The notes under the pieces were generated by a model, which saw only the letters and a list, made by a program, of their open reading frames with translations, did no database searches and was not told where the DNA came from. The translations under genes and the position numbers were made by a program. From NCBI RefSeq assembly GCF_022201045.2, contig NC_068557.1, positions 30,667,501 through 30,731,500 on the forward strand: a stretch of 64,000 bases of DNA. The letters are read 5' to 3'. Shown here piece by piece: positions 10,441-22,282 of the stretch; positions within the stretch are counted from its first letter, which is position 1, and every line of letters begins with the position of its first letter. The stretch comes from Citrus sinensis (taxonomy: Eukaryota > Streptophyta > Magnoliopsida > Sapindales > Rutaceae).

Positions 10441-12402
10441 TTAAGGATCAATGTCATCATCCTTCTCATGATCCATCAACTTCCAGGAACCGTCAGCCTG
10501 CTGGACCATGCCCTTGTTCTTTAGAATTCGCCAGGATACCGGCACAAGATACTGGTCCTTCAAACTATCCATTGTTTTGTTTACAAGCGAAATATCACGA
10601 TTAACCTCCAATTGAAATCCTCCTTTCCTCCCTTGGGTTCCCGCCACTCCATGCAAATAAACCTCCAAATTATGCCACCCTGAAAAATTTGCAGCACCAT
10701 TCTTCAAGTACTTAGAATTTGTTGTGTCAATTGTCAATTCTTTCCCAACATCTTCATAGCCTATGAGTGGATACTTGGGGACGACGTCCAATTCATTACG
10801 AATTCTCAAGACTCGAAGATCTTGATATCCGGACAACACCTTCTTGAACGTTGAGTCGCCGACGCGGGGGCTGGCGAATATTATGGCTGTGACGGGACAG
10901 GCTTTGTTCGGCTGCCCTCCGGGTTTGTTGAATCCATTGGCAGCTATGTCGACTGCATTCAGCGTCGCTAACGCTGCTCCTAAGCTGTGCCCCGTCACTG
11001 TTATGCTAATTTCCTCGTTCTTGTATTGGTCCACCAGTCTCCTAATCTCATGGATGACCTAAATAATCAAATATTATGGTTTTTAATCAACATAATTCTA
11101 AATGACTAGAAGTTCTAATCATTGTGGTTGGTGTAGTAGTGGTGTCCTGTTTGTTTCCTTGTCATTTTTCTTTCAATAATTTTACTTAAAGGATAAATAA
11201 ATAAAGAAAGTACTAATTGTGGTTGGTGTCCAAACGTGTAACCCATGTGCTCCAAGTAAAATTGCTAATTAGAAATTCCGTGAGAAAACTCTATTAATTG
11301 CTTGTTGAAAAATAACTAGTTGTTAAGGTGCATCATCAAATCAAAACCAATGAGAGCTCAATTCCATCTGATTTTAACCGATTAAATAGAATTTTCAACC
11401 CAATTTGATTACAAACCATGATTATATTGAAAATAACTGGATAATTATGTTTATTTTTTACAAAATAACTAAAAGCGTCAACCCAAGGAACTAGCAGAAT
11501 TTTTGTTATAATGATCAAAGCTAACAAAAACAGATAAGCCGATTCGCATTAACTATACATTTTAGCTGCAAATCCTAACAGGATATTGATCAGCGATATC
11601 TAAGCTAGAACGAGAATTAGTCTCCTTGTTGTCGGTGTGTTTTGAGTCAGTTCAGTCAAGTTTAATTTTAATTATTCTCTCACATTATTCTAAGTTGTTA
11701 AAATTAATATTTTCTCCATAAATGTTTTTATTAAATGAAAAAAAAAAAGGAAAATACCTGGTCTCTTGCACTGGTCTTATTAAAAGGTGAGCGTTGATCA
11801 TCAGAAGTGTAGATTGAGTACCAACCTTGATGCACCTTGGGATCATCAGTTCTATCACCACCAAATATTTTTTCAGCAGAAACAAAATTGAACTCCAAAT
11901 CATTAACCCACTCTAGGGTCTGCAACGATCCTCTCCAGGCTATCACAATGTCCCTTCTCCCTAACACAGCCTTTCCTTCATCAGTGGCCACCGCGACGTA
12001 ACCCATCCAATTTGATTCCTTGCTCCAAGCCTCCCTGGATAATGGCACTATGATAAACGCTTCAGGAACATGAATTTGAGACGTTGCATAAAAGAATTTC
12101 GTCACGTTGTATTTGTAAGGATTACCCTTGTCCAATCCCACTTTGGAGAAGAAATCTTTCTTGGCGTATATGCTATCTCCCGCATATTTGGATGCCTTCT
12201 CCGTGTTGAAGGTGTCGTATGCAGCCTGTGCTATTTCCCCGTAGTGAATCATGTACCGCCGAAGATCGATATCGAGAGGATCCAGGAGGCCTTCCCAGTT
12301 GTTCTGGCCGCTTAGACTCCTCCATTTCTTGGCTATGCTATCCGCCATTTCCATTTTCTTCTTATTCTTTCCAAAGCAACTGAAGAAAAACTTTTTGTCC
12401 AT
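10441..12402 (-). CDS. Phospholipase A1-II (class 3 lipase), two exons
   Basis: Cytosolic plant phospholipase A1 of class II (PLA1-II gamma/delta type), releasing sn-1 fatty acids from glycerolipids. Exon 1 is 12402-11758 and exon 2 is 11058-10441, giving 420 residues, normal for the family. The N-terminus holds the family block [21 protein letters not shown] and no signal peptide. The oxyanion-side IVIAWRGS motif is in exon 1. The nucleophile elbow GHSLG is at the start of exon 2, with catalytic Asp in [10 protein letters not shown] and His in [11 protein letters not shown]. The single 699-bp intron lies just before [12 protein letters not shown]. Intact. The subtype cannot be fixed by eye. 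Confidence 0.93.
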
Positions 12403-12597
12403 GCTTAGATTTTTCCTAAAACCAAAGCTCGGGTTGACTTTACCTTATTTCTTTGATCAATTAAATTTATTTATGGGACATGAGGTTGGACTTTGAGTAC
12501 AAATTTCATTGCCTCAAGTAAATGGCTCGCATTAAAAACAAAAAAGATCATTTTCAGCCGACCGCTACAGCACTTTCAGAACATTCAGAAATTGACA

Positions 12598-12633
<36 letters not shown>

Positions 12634-15510
12634 GGCGTCCCAACTCTCAAGTATGTATTTTGTTTGATTGACGTGTGTAATGCAACCGATATTAGCCAAG
12701 GTTCTCTAATTTTTTTCTTTTTTCTTGTAACTGTGGTTCTTTATTTATCTATTTTTTTTATTATTTCTAAATGGAGCTCTGTTATTCACGCCTGGAATTA
12801 ATCTTCAATAGTTTTTTTTATAAAAGATTTCTTGTCAACCTCTCTTTTCATCAATACAGAGCAGCTTGTCGATTTCTTATACGGGTCATTTCTCACTACT
12901 TGTCATGAGTAAAAATAAACACGGGATTGATTTATGTTCACAAACATTATAATTTTATTAACATAATTTTTACATTTCAAAAACTGCAAGCAACCAGGAC
13001 GTTTGCTGGATTTTCCAAATTTACTGGAAAGCTTATTTTAACTTCTTGCGGATTGGAGATAAATGGTATGACTGATATCATATTGGTTTATAATGTTCTT
13101 TAAATCTACGTATGATCATATGCTTGACTTTGAAGGGACTTGGCCACTTCTTGCCAAAGCAAACGTCAAGTTATTTCCCAAAATTAGTAGGTGGGTGGAA
13201 ATTTTCTGTTACAAACAAACATGGATTTCTATCACTCCTAGAAATTAAAATTTTGGTTCAAACGAAGAGGTCCCATGAATTATTATTATTATTTTTTTTA
13301 AAGACGTTGCCTGCAAGTTTTCTTTTGGGTTTTCCTCAAACACCTTAAAAATGGAATAATCTTTGCTTTGAAGTCATCCAAACATTTATATGTGCAAGTT
13401 CGAATATACATGCTTTGAAGTTGAAGGCGGCAAGTTTTGTGACTAATAAATCAGATACTTTGCTGAGGCTTTAATTCTCGATATCAGAAAGTCGTTTATG
13501 GCATTTTTTTTATTTTTTATTTGTTTCCAAAGCTTTTACTAATATGTAATATCTATGTCATTACCAATTTTCAAATAATGCATTTTGTCTGTACATCACA
13601 GCTTATAGTATACGTGCGTAAGGGCCTGTTTATCGAACTGCCATAATTTTTAAATTACCAAGTCTATAATAATCGGGGAAAAAAGTTACAGTTATTATTG
13701 AGTTTTTGGCAGTATTTGTAACATTTTTAGTAAAGTTATTTTTAAAAAAACAGTTGGGCCAACTTTCAAAACACAACTTAACCAAATGGGGTTAAGGCCT
13801 GTAATAACACAACAAAACCAATACGAATAGTGATATTTGAACATATCAATTTATCTCTTTAGCCTCCACTTTTTCAATAACAATATTTATTTTTTGAGTT
13901 ATCATTACCATCAAAATTTTACATAAATGCTAAAACTTTCACTCTCATTTTTGAAGTCTAATTAGTGGCAAGTCCTTTCATTGTGTATGTTTGATTGGAA
14001 AAAAAAAAATTGAAAGGAGAGGGGAGGAAGAGAAAGGAGATAGGAGAAGAGAAAATAAGGCTAAAAGAGAATCAATCTTAATTTTATTGTTTGGTTCGAT
14101 ATGAAATCATCTTTTTTTTATTTCACTTTAATGAAATCATCTTCATTTGTTTTTTAAATTTTTTTTTCCCTTTCTTCTTTTACTCTCCTCTTCTTTCCTT
14201 TCATTTCTTCACATCAAACATGCCAGTTTATGAAAACCATCGGCTAGCAGACATATTCTGGGTATCGTTTTCTCTTCTAATGCAAAAAATAAAATAAAAT
14301 AAATAAATAAACAGGGTGACAAATTACTTTCACATATAATTTTCATTTTAAAATTACTTTCGCATATAATTTTCATGTAACTCTTAAAATCTTTTGTTAA
14401 CAGAGACTCGAAAAGCAATCATGGGCCTCAAAGCAGCCCACTCGAGTTGTAGCTCTAATCCAAACATAAGGCTATCCCGCTGCGTGGGGCTCTCTTTATG
14501 CCTGATTCAAATCTTAATTAGTAATAATTAATTCCATGGGTGGGGTAAAGTTATTTCCAGCGTTTATTCGTAGAGGTGGTTCAAATAAAAAGGATCACGG
14601 GCCAATTGGAATTATTCAGGGCCCCTGCAGATTCATTTCTCTGTCTACCTACCCACCACATGAATGAACACAAAATTTGGTAAGATAATAGTGTCAATTT
14701 TACGTCAGTCTTTGACTCTCTATCTTCTCAAATAATGAATTTGTATGATTCCACAATTAATATTGTTACTGCGGGTTACAGGGTTAATCTTTGAAGAACG
14801 CCAACAGAGTGCTCGTATTACAGTGTCCTCGATAAATGATTATAACATTAGCAATCATAAACACAATTTTCAACCCAATTACAAGCTTTTCCTTTTTTTT
14901 AATTCACCCAATTATGTGGTTTGTATGAGACTGTGTTCCCTTCTTTTGCAATTATCAAGGATTAATGAAGGTTGAGTTAAGCACACGACTCACGAAAAGA
15001 GAACAGATACTTAAGGACAAAGGCAAAACCTATGTCGTCCCTAGAACTTCTGTTTAGGTCTATTATATGTCTGTCCAGAGATGCATTGCTGTACTCGAAG
15101 GACCAATGTCTTTACTGACCAACACCTCGCACAGAGATGCAGAACCCTAGGCTTGTCCTTTGCCCTAGATTTCCCAGGGTCCAATATTCATTGGCTTTAG
15201 CTGTAGGCACATCAGTGTCGATGTGCGAGACAAACATGCTAGATTCGAGAAACAATAATTTTGCCCCTTTTTTCACTGTCTCGTAGCAATTACTCAGGCT
15301 CCGCGGGCATGCAATTGTCTTGCTTTTGCGTGTCCATAATGGGAATTTTAAGTTGTAGGGTAACTTTTGAATACCTCCCCCTGGTTTGGTCTTACCACAC
15401 TTAGAGGGAAACTATAGTCGATATATTAACATATCACCCCCAAAACGTGTATGGCTGTTAGGCAACCGTGTTAACTGATGGTGAACTCTTCACTGGACAT
15501 TCCGAACACC
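12403..15510. other. Gene-poor region
   Basis: Upstream flank of the phospholipase gene, a (TA)n tract at about 12608-12633, and AT-rich sequence. Only short unsupported frames are present. From about 14985 to 15510 the base composition is less AT-rich and more even, but no family was recognised. It may be part of an old repeat that the SINE at 15511 landed in. Confidence 0.4.
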
Positions 15511-15825
15511 TTTTTTTTTTTTTTATTACATGAGACTATTGCTCAGATTACAACTCATATTACATGAGACTATAACTGATATTTACAAATCAGACAATTA
15601 CTGGGACCAACTTACATCAAATGCTAATGGAGCTCTGCCCATATTTTAACTCTCACAAATATTCGAGGGATGTCTACTACTCACTCATGGGTAAGGGAGA
15701 AGACTATCTTCACTCAAATTAATTGAGAAAGAAAATACCCCCACAATACTTTTGTGGGGGTTCGAACTGCTACCCTCCAAATTGGAGGACAGCAGCCCTG
15801 GCCACTCGGGCTGAGCCGAGTGGTT
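15511..15825 (-). mobile_element. tRNA-derived SINE with 14-bp target duplication
   Basis: The minus-strand element is 315 bp. Its tRNA-like head carries an A-box-like GGCTCAGCCCGAGTGG and a B-box-like AGTTCGAACCCC. It ends in poly-A, seen as a 16-base T-run at 15511. Both flanks carry ACATTCCGAACACC (15497-15510 and 15826-15839), a perfect 14-bp target duplication, so both ends are exact and the insertion is fairly young. An older relative lies at 21517-21800. Confidence 0.9.
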
Positions 15826-15839
15826 ACATTCCGAACACC

Positions 15840-16245
15840 CTTATTATCACTACAGACACTCTTTATTTTTGGCGCCAGATGCCAGAGTAGTGAAAAGGGT
15901 ATTACACTTCTATGATAAATTATTTAGACAATATACAATCCTATAATAAGACATAAATTACTTGTATGGTGAAAATATCAGTATATAATTTAAAAAGTAC
16001 TTTCACAGTGCACAATCGCATAATGAAACAAACATTTTAAATTTTAAAGTAAAAAATAACTGCAATATAAAATATTCTCATTAAAAACAACAAAATACGC
16101 TCAAAAAATTTTCATTTTCCCTCGGCTGCCGGTCCACCTCTTGTATTTCATCATCATAAATAATTAAAGAGAAATTAAATCGTCATTTTTTATTTATCAA
16201 AATAATTGGATATTGACATTATCCAATTAAGGGCAGATTCTACCA
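15840..16245. other. Flank with possible LTR/primer-site remnant
   Basis: Contains TGGCGCCAGATGCCAGAG at about 15870, which resembles the primer-binding area after a plant LTR. No paired LTR was found. The rest is AT-rich. Confidence 0.25.
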
Positions 16246-16253
16246 AGTACATG

Positions 16254-16980
16254 TAGAGCTGGCAAAACGGGTCATCGGGTCGTGTTCGTGTCGTGTCAGC
16301 TTCGTGTCGTGTCAAATTTAGGTCGACCCAAACCCGACCCATTTAATAATCGTGTCAAAATATTGAGACCCAAACCCGACACGGAAAAATAATCGGGTTA
16401 CCCAATAACCCGTTTAATATCTATATATTGAATAAAAGTTACATCAAATATTTACACACTATCATACATACATATGTACATAAATACATACATACATACA
16501 TACATACATACATACATAATTTATCGATATTATAAAATATACATATCTACCAATATATTACATATTTACACTATTGAGGTTTTAATTATATATAAAATAT
16601 TATATATCAATATTATAAAATATACATGTCTATTAATTTTTACACATTTACACTATTGAAGCTCTAAATGTATGTAAAATTTTATAAATAAAACATTGTG
16701 TTTATATTCACCCTTTTAAAGAATAAAAAAAAGAAAATCATCTCTAATATTTGAGTTTTAATTATAAGAATATGTAAATTATTTTAAAATAGAAAATATA
16801 ATCGGGTCATTGATCGGGTAAATGGGTCAAAACTTTTAACCCAAACCCGACACGGAAAAAAATCGTGTTGACCCGGACCCGACCCATTTAATAATCGTGT
16901 TAAATTTGACGACCCATACCCATTTATTTATGTCGTATTCGTGTCGGGTAATCGGGTCGTGTCAAATTTTGCCAGCTCTA
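16254..16980. mobile_element. hAT-type MITE, 727 bp, with 8-bp target duplication
   Basis: Terminal inverted repeats are TAGAGCTGGCAAAA and TTTTGCCAGCTCTA, a perfect 14-bp match. Target duplication is AGTACATG (16246-16253) versus AGTACAGG (16981-16988), 7 of 8. Subterminal blocks repeat CGGGTCGTGT, AACCCGAC and ACCCATTTAATAATCGTG on both sides. The AT-rich core holds a CATA/TACA microsatellite (about 16470-16515). No transposase is present. Confidence 0.92.
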
Positions 16981-16988
16981 AGTACAGG

Positions 16989-19900
16989 CACCCTATTCCC
17001 CAGCTCTTTCAAAAGTAATTTTAAAATATTAATATTAAGGTTAACTTTGCAGCCAATAAATGGATCTTTTCAGCTGAATTGGAATTTACAGCACCTGGAA
17101 AAGAAGCAAGTAGGATGTAGGCGTCGAACGGTTGCCAACCTAGCACGGGTAATAGTTGTCAGGCTGCAGCGTCGCGGACGGAGCGGGATTGTTAGTGGCA
17201 ATAGTTGAATCAGTTGAGGCTGAAAGCGGCGATGGTTGATTTGGTTTGGTTTAGCAGCAAAGAAATTGGAGTTTGTGGAATGTTGAAGCTGGGTGAGGAT
17301 TTGAATTTTGAGAAGAAGATTGATTATATAAATAGTTATGCGTGTGCAAGTGTATGACAATGCTATAATTAAGCTCGTTAATCAAAATGCTGCACGTGCA
17401 TATTTCTTGACTTCTGTGCATTGCTGTGATCATGTAACTGCCCTCAATATCAAACGCTGCCCAATAGTCCTAAATGTTCTTTTTCTTTAAGTGTGATATG
17501 TCAATATATGGATAATTTTTCTTTAAGTGTAGGAGGGTCAAACCTCAAGGGAGATATTAAAAAATTACACTTAAATTGAACCCCTTTGTGGGAAGTTTGG
17601 CAAAACAGCCCTACTTGGTAATTCTGTATACACTCTAAACTTTTACATGAGAAGAACCAAATAGGATGATTAGTTTACTGAGCCACCAAAGCTTTCGCCT
17701 GGCCATAATAGCCAGTACACTCAATTAGTCCCCCATGTGGGGAGACTCACCAATTTTCCCGTTCAATCATTGTAAGCATGAATTGATGTCTTTGTTTTTT
17801 TTTTTTTTTATGGTAGATTAAATTATCTGGTATTGAAATAATAAATTAGATTCCGATTAATTCATATTCGAATCGGGTATGATCACTAGGGCGGCAAAGT
17901 TCTCTCAACAAATATATTAACGTAACTGCATTCTCGAGTCTCGAACCGAAAACTTTGATTAAACTAGAATAACTTCATACCAACTGATCTACGCGCTTAT
18001 TGGTGAATAAATGTCTTTTTAAATATGTGAGTTAATGTCTCAACATTATTTGGTCTTAATTTTTGAATTATGTTCTTAGCAGACTTATAGACTATACCGT
18101 AAATATATCAATTAGATTCTAAATTGTAGTAACTGGAAATTGGAAATGTGCCTATCATTTTAGCCATTTGGGCTGAGACTGAAGATGATAGATGTTAATG
18201 TGCCTTAAATTTTGTGTGTGTGTGTGTGTGTAAATTATACGCGCGCGCGCCGCGATGAAATCAACACTCAATTAATATCCTGTTGCTAACATGTGACAAC
18301 TCGGACACCTCAAATTCCCTCACCCTCAGCTACTAAAGCAGCAAAACACCCAACTCTTAGTCCATAACTCCATAAACGCTTAATATTTGTCTAGGCTAAA
18401 CGATCAAAGGGAAGCCCCATTGAGGGATTTGCATTAAATCATGCTTCGTTGGCCTTTTTGCGTGGGTTCCGGCTTCTGCACGAGAACGCTATTTAATCCG
18501 ATGGTTTGAGGCATTGAGTTCGAAAGGACCACTTATTCATTTCCTCTTCCTTGTTCCATTTCTTTCATGCTAGCTTTCTTTGACACCGCTAGCTCTTGGC
18601 ATTTATTCCTCTCACACTTGTTTCTCACCTCTCCTGCTTGAGAATTAATAATATATAAAGGTTTACGATTATATATGTACGCTTGCACATGCCGGCCAGC
18701 CTTGCGTCGTCTAAGATGAATTACGTAGGAATTAATCCTAACAAGAATCCTGTGTCATTCTGAAGGAATTCTTTTGTAGTGATGATATTACATAGCTGTA
18801 GCTGCCTTGCCGGTGCTGGAGATGAACAATTAATAAAATGTCACATGTGAAGAGAAGGTGAAGTGTGTGTTATGTTGTGTGATGTTAAGGGGCACAGAGA
18901 GAGGCAATTAGTGGGGTTGGTTCTTCTCGACTGGATGACATTCACAGAGGAGCAGGTCATGTAGCCTTGACAAATTAAATGAGACAAGCCAAAAGCAAGG
19001 AGCGAGTTCAGAGAGAACCACTTTTCCTGTCAACGTCAGGGAAAGCTCTATGACAGCAGTTGCACACTAGTCACTCCCTCCTTGGCAATGAAACCACGAA
19101 CAAACTGCAAAAGGGTTTCTCCGGATAAATTTTAGAATACTTTTAATATAATATAATTAATTAGTGCATATAATGTACGTCTATGTATGTGGTTTAATTT
19201 AATATATTAATCGCTTGAATAATAATTTTTTTAAATAAATTAATACATATAATAATATTATTTACTTATTAAATGATTAATATAGTACTTCTTATATATT
19301 TTAAAAATTTTCGGATAGTTTAGAGTTCTGTTAATAGCCACCATAAAGCTATCTTCAGCGTTTCACTGTGAAAGTGACGTGTCAGCCATGTAATTCCAAT
19401 GAAGATCCTATCATGAATCACCTCTCTCGATTTTGTGCAGGAGGGGGACATATTTATGCAACAGCTAACCCCACCCATCCTAAAAGAAGTAGTTGAAATC
19501 AGCTAAAAATATATGCATTCAGCTTTGCATTTTTATCCTCTTTTTACAAGGCTACAAGCCTACAGCTAGATCCCCTCGTATTTTATTCTCTTCAATCTCA
19601 ATAAGATTTAAAATTAAGCTAAATAAGATTTAATTATTTAAGTACGGATTTTGACTGAATTTCCTAATTTTGCCGGTTCATCTCACATGTTTTGCGAAGC
19701 TCAACTAACTTGGTAGTTGAAATTAACTACTAAAAATTAGAGCAATGATAAAATTATAAAATTATTGTACAAACTTATTTGTATACAATTAACATGACAT
19801 GATTAAATCACTCTGCATAATAGTTTAAAATTAAAAGCACTTTCGATTTCAATAATATTACCTACTACTTTTGGCTTGCTAACTCAATTTTGTAGTCTCC

Positions 19901-21516
19901 TCGTGAAACCAAAGTATGTAACTAAGTTGTTTTTATTTTGTTTTATTTTTTATATGTATGTATGGGTGTATGCATGTACTTAACCAAGATGTAAAACGAA
20001 GAGTCACGAAAAACTCGTGATATTATATATATATGAGTAGTTTTCTAATAAGAAATCTTTGATTTTAATAAAATTATGAATAAGTTAAAAAATAAAATAA
20101 AATAAACACAGACTTATTACACTGTATTTTATCTTGTAGTGTATTAAAATTTAATTTTTTTTATCTTTTAGTTAATATTTGATTTTAATAAAGTCAAATA
20201 TCAAAACTTGAAGCGTTTATATCGGTATTTTTTAGATATTCCCATACTTTAAAAATTCAATTGAAACATTATATATATATATCGATTCGCAGATTTAACT
20301 AAAACCGACCGTTGGAGGGACCGTTTCTAGCTTCTAATGTTTTCACTGTTTGTCATCAGTTCCATTACGTTGCTATCACCCACTTAAACAGTGCCTCCAA
20401 GAAAATCAAATCATTATGACTCCACGCGCCTACAAACGCACGCTCCTGTCACGAACTCTCGTATTTGTCATGCGGGGCCCATTCTTCAGCTTATTTGATA
20501 TTTTTCTTAGGAAAGATATGGGCCGGATCGAATTATTTGAACCGGAAATAGAAAATGTTTAATTACCTGCAAAGGCCATGATAAGACTGTTAATTTGTTA
20601 TGATATCTTTTAATTCTTGAACAAATGTTCAAGTATAAATTTTTACTTGACAGTTATCTTATAAATTAAATTTAATAAATTTATCTTACCATAACGACTA
20701 AAAATATGTACATCTTTTAATTTAGTCCAACTTATTTATTTCATGAGACATTTGTACATTTTTTAAAATTATAATTTAAATAGCACATAAGATGTACTGA
20801 CGTATGTAATTTCTCTAATTTTATTTTATTACAAATGCACAACAGTTTGCTTTTTTTAAAAATACAACAGTTAAAAAGTTCAATAAATAATTATTTTATT
20901 TAATAACTAATAGTTTCAAACAATTATGCACTTGATAATTAGCCATTTATTTATAGCTTAGTATTTGATTGCTAATGATTTTAGCGGGAATAAAATTATA
21001 GCACCTCATTTTGAAATATATTCGGTAACTCAAATCCAAATAAAATCTCCATGGTGTGAATTGGTAAAAACTGAAAAAGGTTGGCCGAATAGATGATAAA
21101 TAAATGCGAATTTGACCCATAGCCGTAGATATTTAAAAGATCCATCTCTAGAAAAATTCAATTCATATGGTAAAAAAATGCATATTCGAATGTATAAATT
21201 GAGAATCTACGCAGATCTGAAGGCACTTATATTTGGAAAATTAGATATATAAATATGTATTTTTTAAATAAATAAAATAAAATATAGAACTTATATAAGA
21301 ATATACAAATTCTAAATTAAAAAAGCATTGCACATAAATATTATAAGACAACCAAATATTCATAAATATTATTTTAGATTATTTAAGATTTGTTTAGTGT
21401 TGGATGATTATTTTTTAGTTTTAAATAGTTAAAATATTGTAAATTTACAAATAAATATTTTAAATGTGTGGATCTGAATACTTGGAATATCCATCCGAAA
21501 TCTGTATGAATATTAT
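16989..21516. other. Gene-poor AT-rich region
   Basis: No supported gene over about 4.5 kb. Short frames at 17058-17210 lie in slightly GC-richer DNA (GTCGCGGACGGAGCGGG) but read no known protein. A GT/GC alternating tract is listed separately at 18209-18253. Confidence 0.4.
18209..18253. repeat. (TG)n followed by (CG)n alternating tract
   Basis: A TG dinucleotide run at about 18212-18230 is followed, after a short AT spacer, by GCGCGCGCGCCGCG at about 18241-18254. Alternating purine-pyrimidine sequence of this type can adopt Z-DNA; function unknown. Confidence 0.7.
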
Positions 21517-21800
21517 CCTCATTTTTTTATTACATGAAACTATTGTTCAAACTACAACTCATATTACATGAAAATATAATTGATATTTACAAATCAAATT
21601 ATTATTGAGATCAATTTACATAAATTCTTATGGAGCTCTGCCTAAATTTTTAACTCTCATTAATATTCGAGGAATGGATACTTCATTCACATTTGGTTAA
21701 GAAAAAAAACTATATTCACTCAATTATACATTATAATTAACGAAAGAATTACCCACACATTAAATTTGTAGGGGTTTGACCTGCTGCCCTCAAAATCCTA
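21517..21800 (-). mobile_element. Older, 5'-truncated copy of the same SINE
   Basis: Follows 15511-15825 through most of its length (TTACATGA..ACTATTG; TGATATTTACAAATCA; GGAGCTCTGCC; ATATTCGAGG; GGGGTTTGACCTGC) with many substitutions and small gaps. The tRNA-like head is missing beyond the B-box region and no target duplication is visible, so it is an older, truncated insertion. Confidence 0.8.
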
Positions 21801-22282
21801 ACAATAAACCATGCGGATCTAAATACCCAGACATCAATGTGAATCCGGATCCGCCAGGCCGAAGGTCCGAACTCCGAAGGAAAGCGAGTGCAAGACTCTA
21901 CCTACCCCGACAGGATTGTACAACAAAATGCAACAAAAATATATCATTTTTATTATAATTTCAAAATTTTTTCAAACTGGATCCGAGAAAAGAAGACCGT
22001 TTCTCGTAAAGTGTGTGTACCCTCTTTTAGTTTTATGGTCAGTTCCTCCGTTAACGTTCTTGCTCTCTTCCCCTTTAGATTCTGAAAATTTTAATCTTAC
22101 AAACTCAAAGTTTCAGACCAAAGTCTCCGCCGCTGAAACAAAAAAGGCAAAAAAAAAAAAAAAAAGGGAAAAGAAACGAAGACTGAAACGACGATAACTA
22201 AATCTTCAGTTTTGAGAGCAGAAGCAAGAGGACGGTAACGTAGATATTCTAAAACCAAACTGAAGAAAAACCAACTCTATCA
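21801..22282. promoter_or_regulatory. Upstream and 5' leader region of the CHUP1-like gene
   Basis: Starts with a GC-richer patch (CCGGATCCGCCAGGCCGAAGG), then a likely leader with a purine-rich tract (A-runs at 22140-22175) ahead of the start codon at 22283. No TATA box could be assigned with confidence. Confidence 0.3.

Noticed and set aside
13620-13810. Possible hAT-like ends (GGGCCTGTTTATCG and a reversed AGGCCTTAACCCCATTTGG)
   Set aside because: The inverted match is short and no target duplication was found.
17058-17210. GC-richer frames on both strands
   Set aside because: No recognisable domain, and no splice partner.
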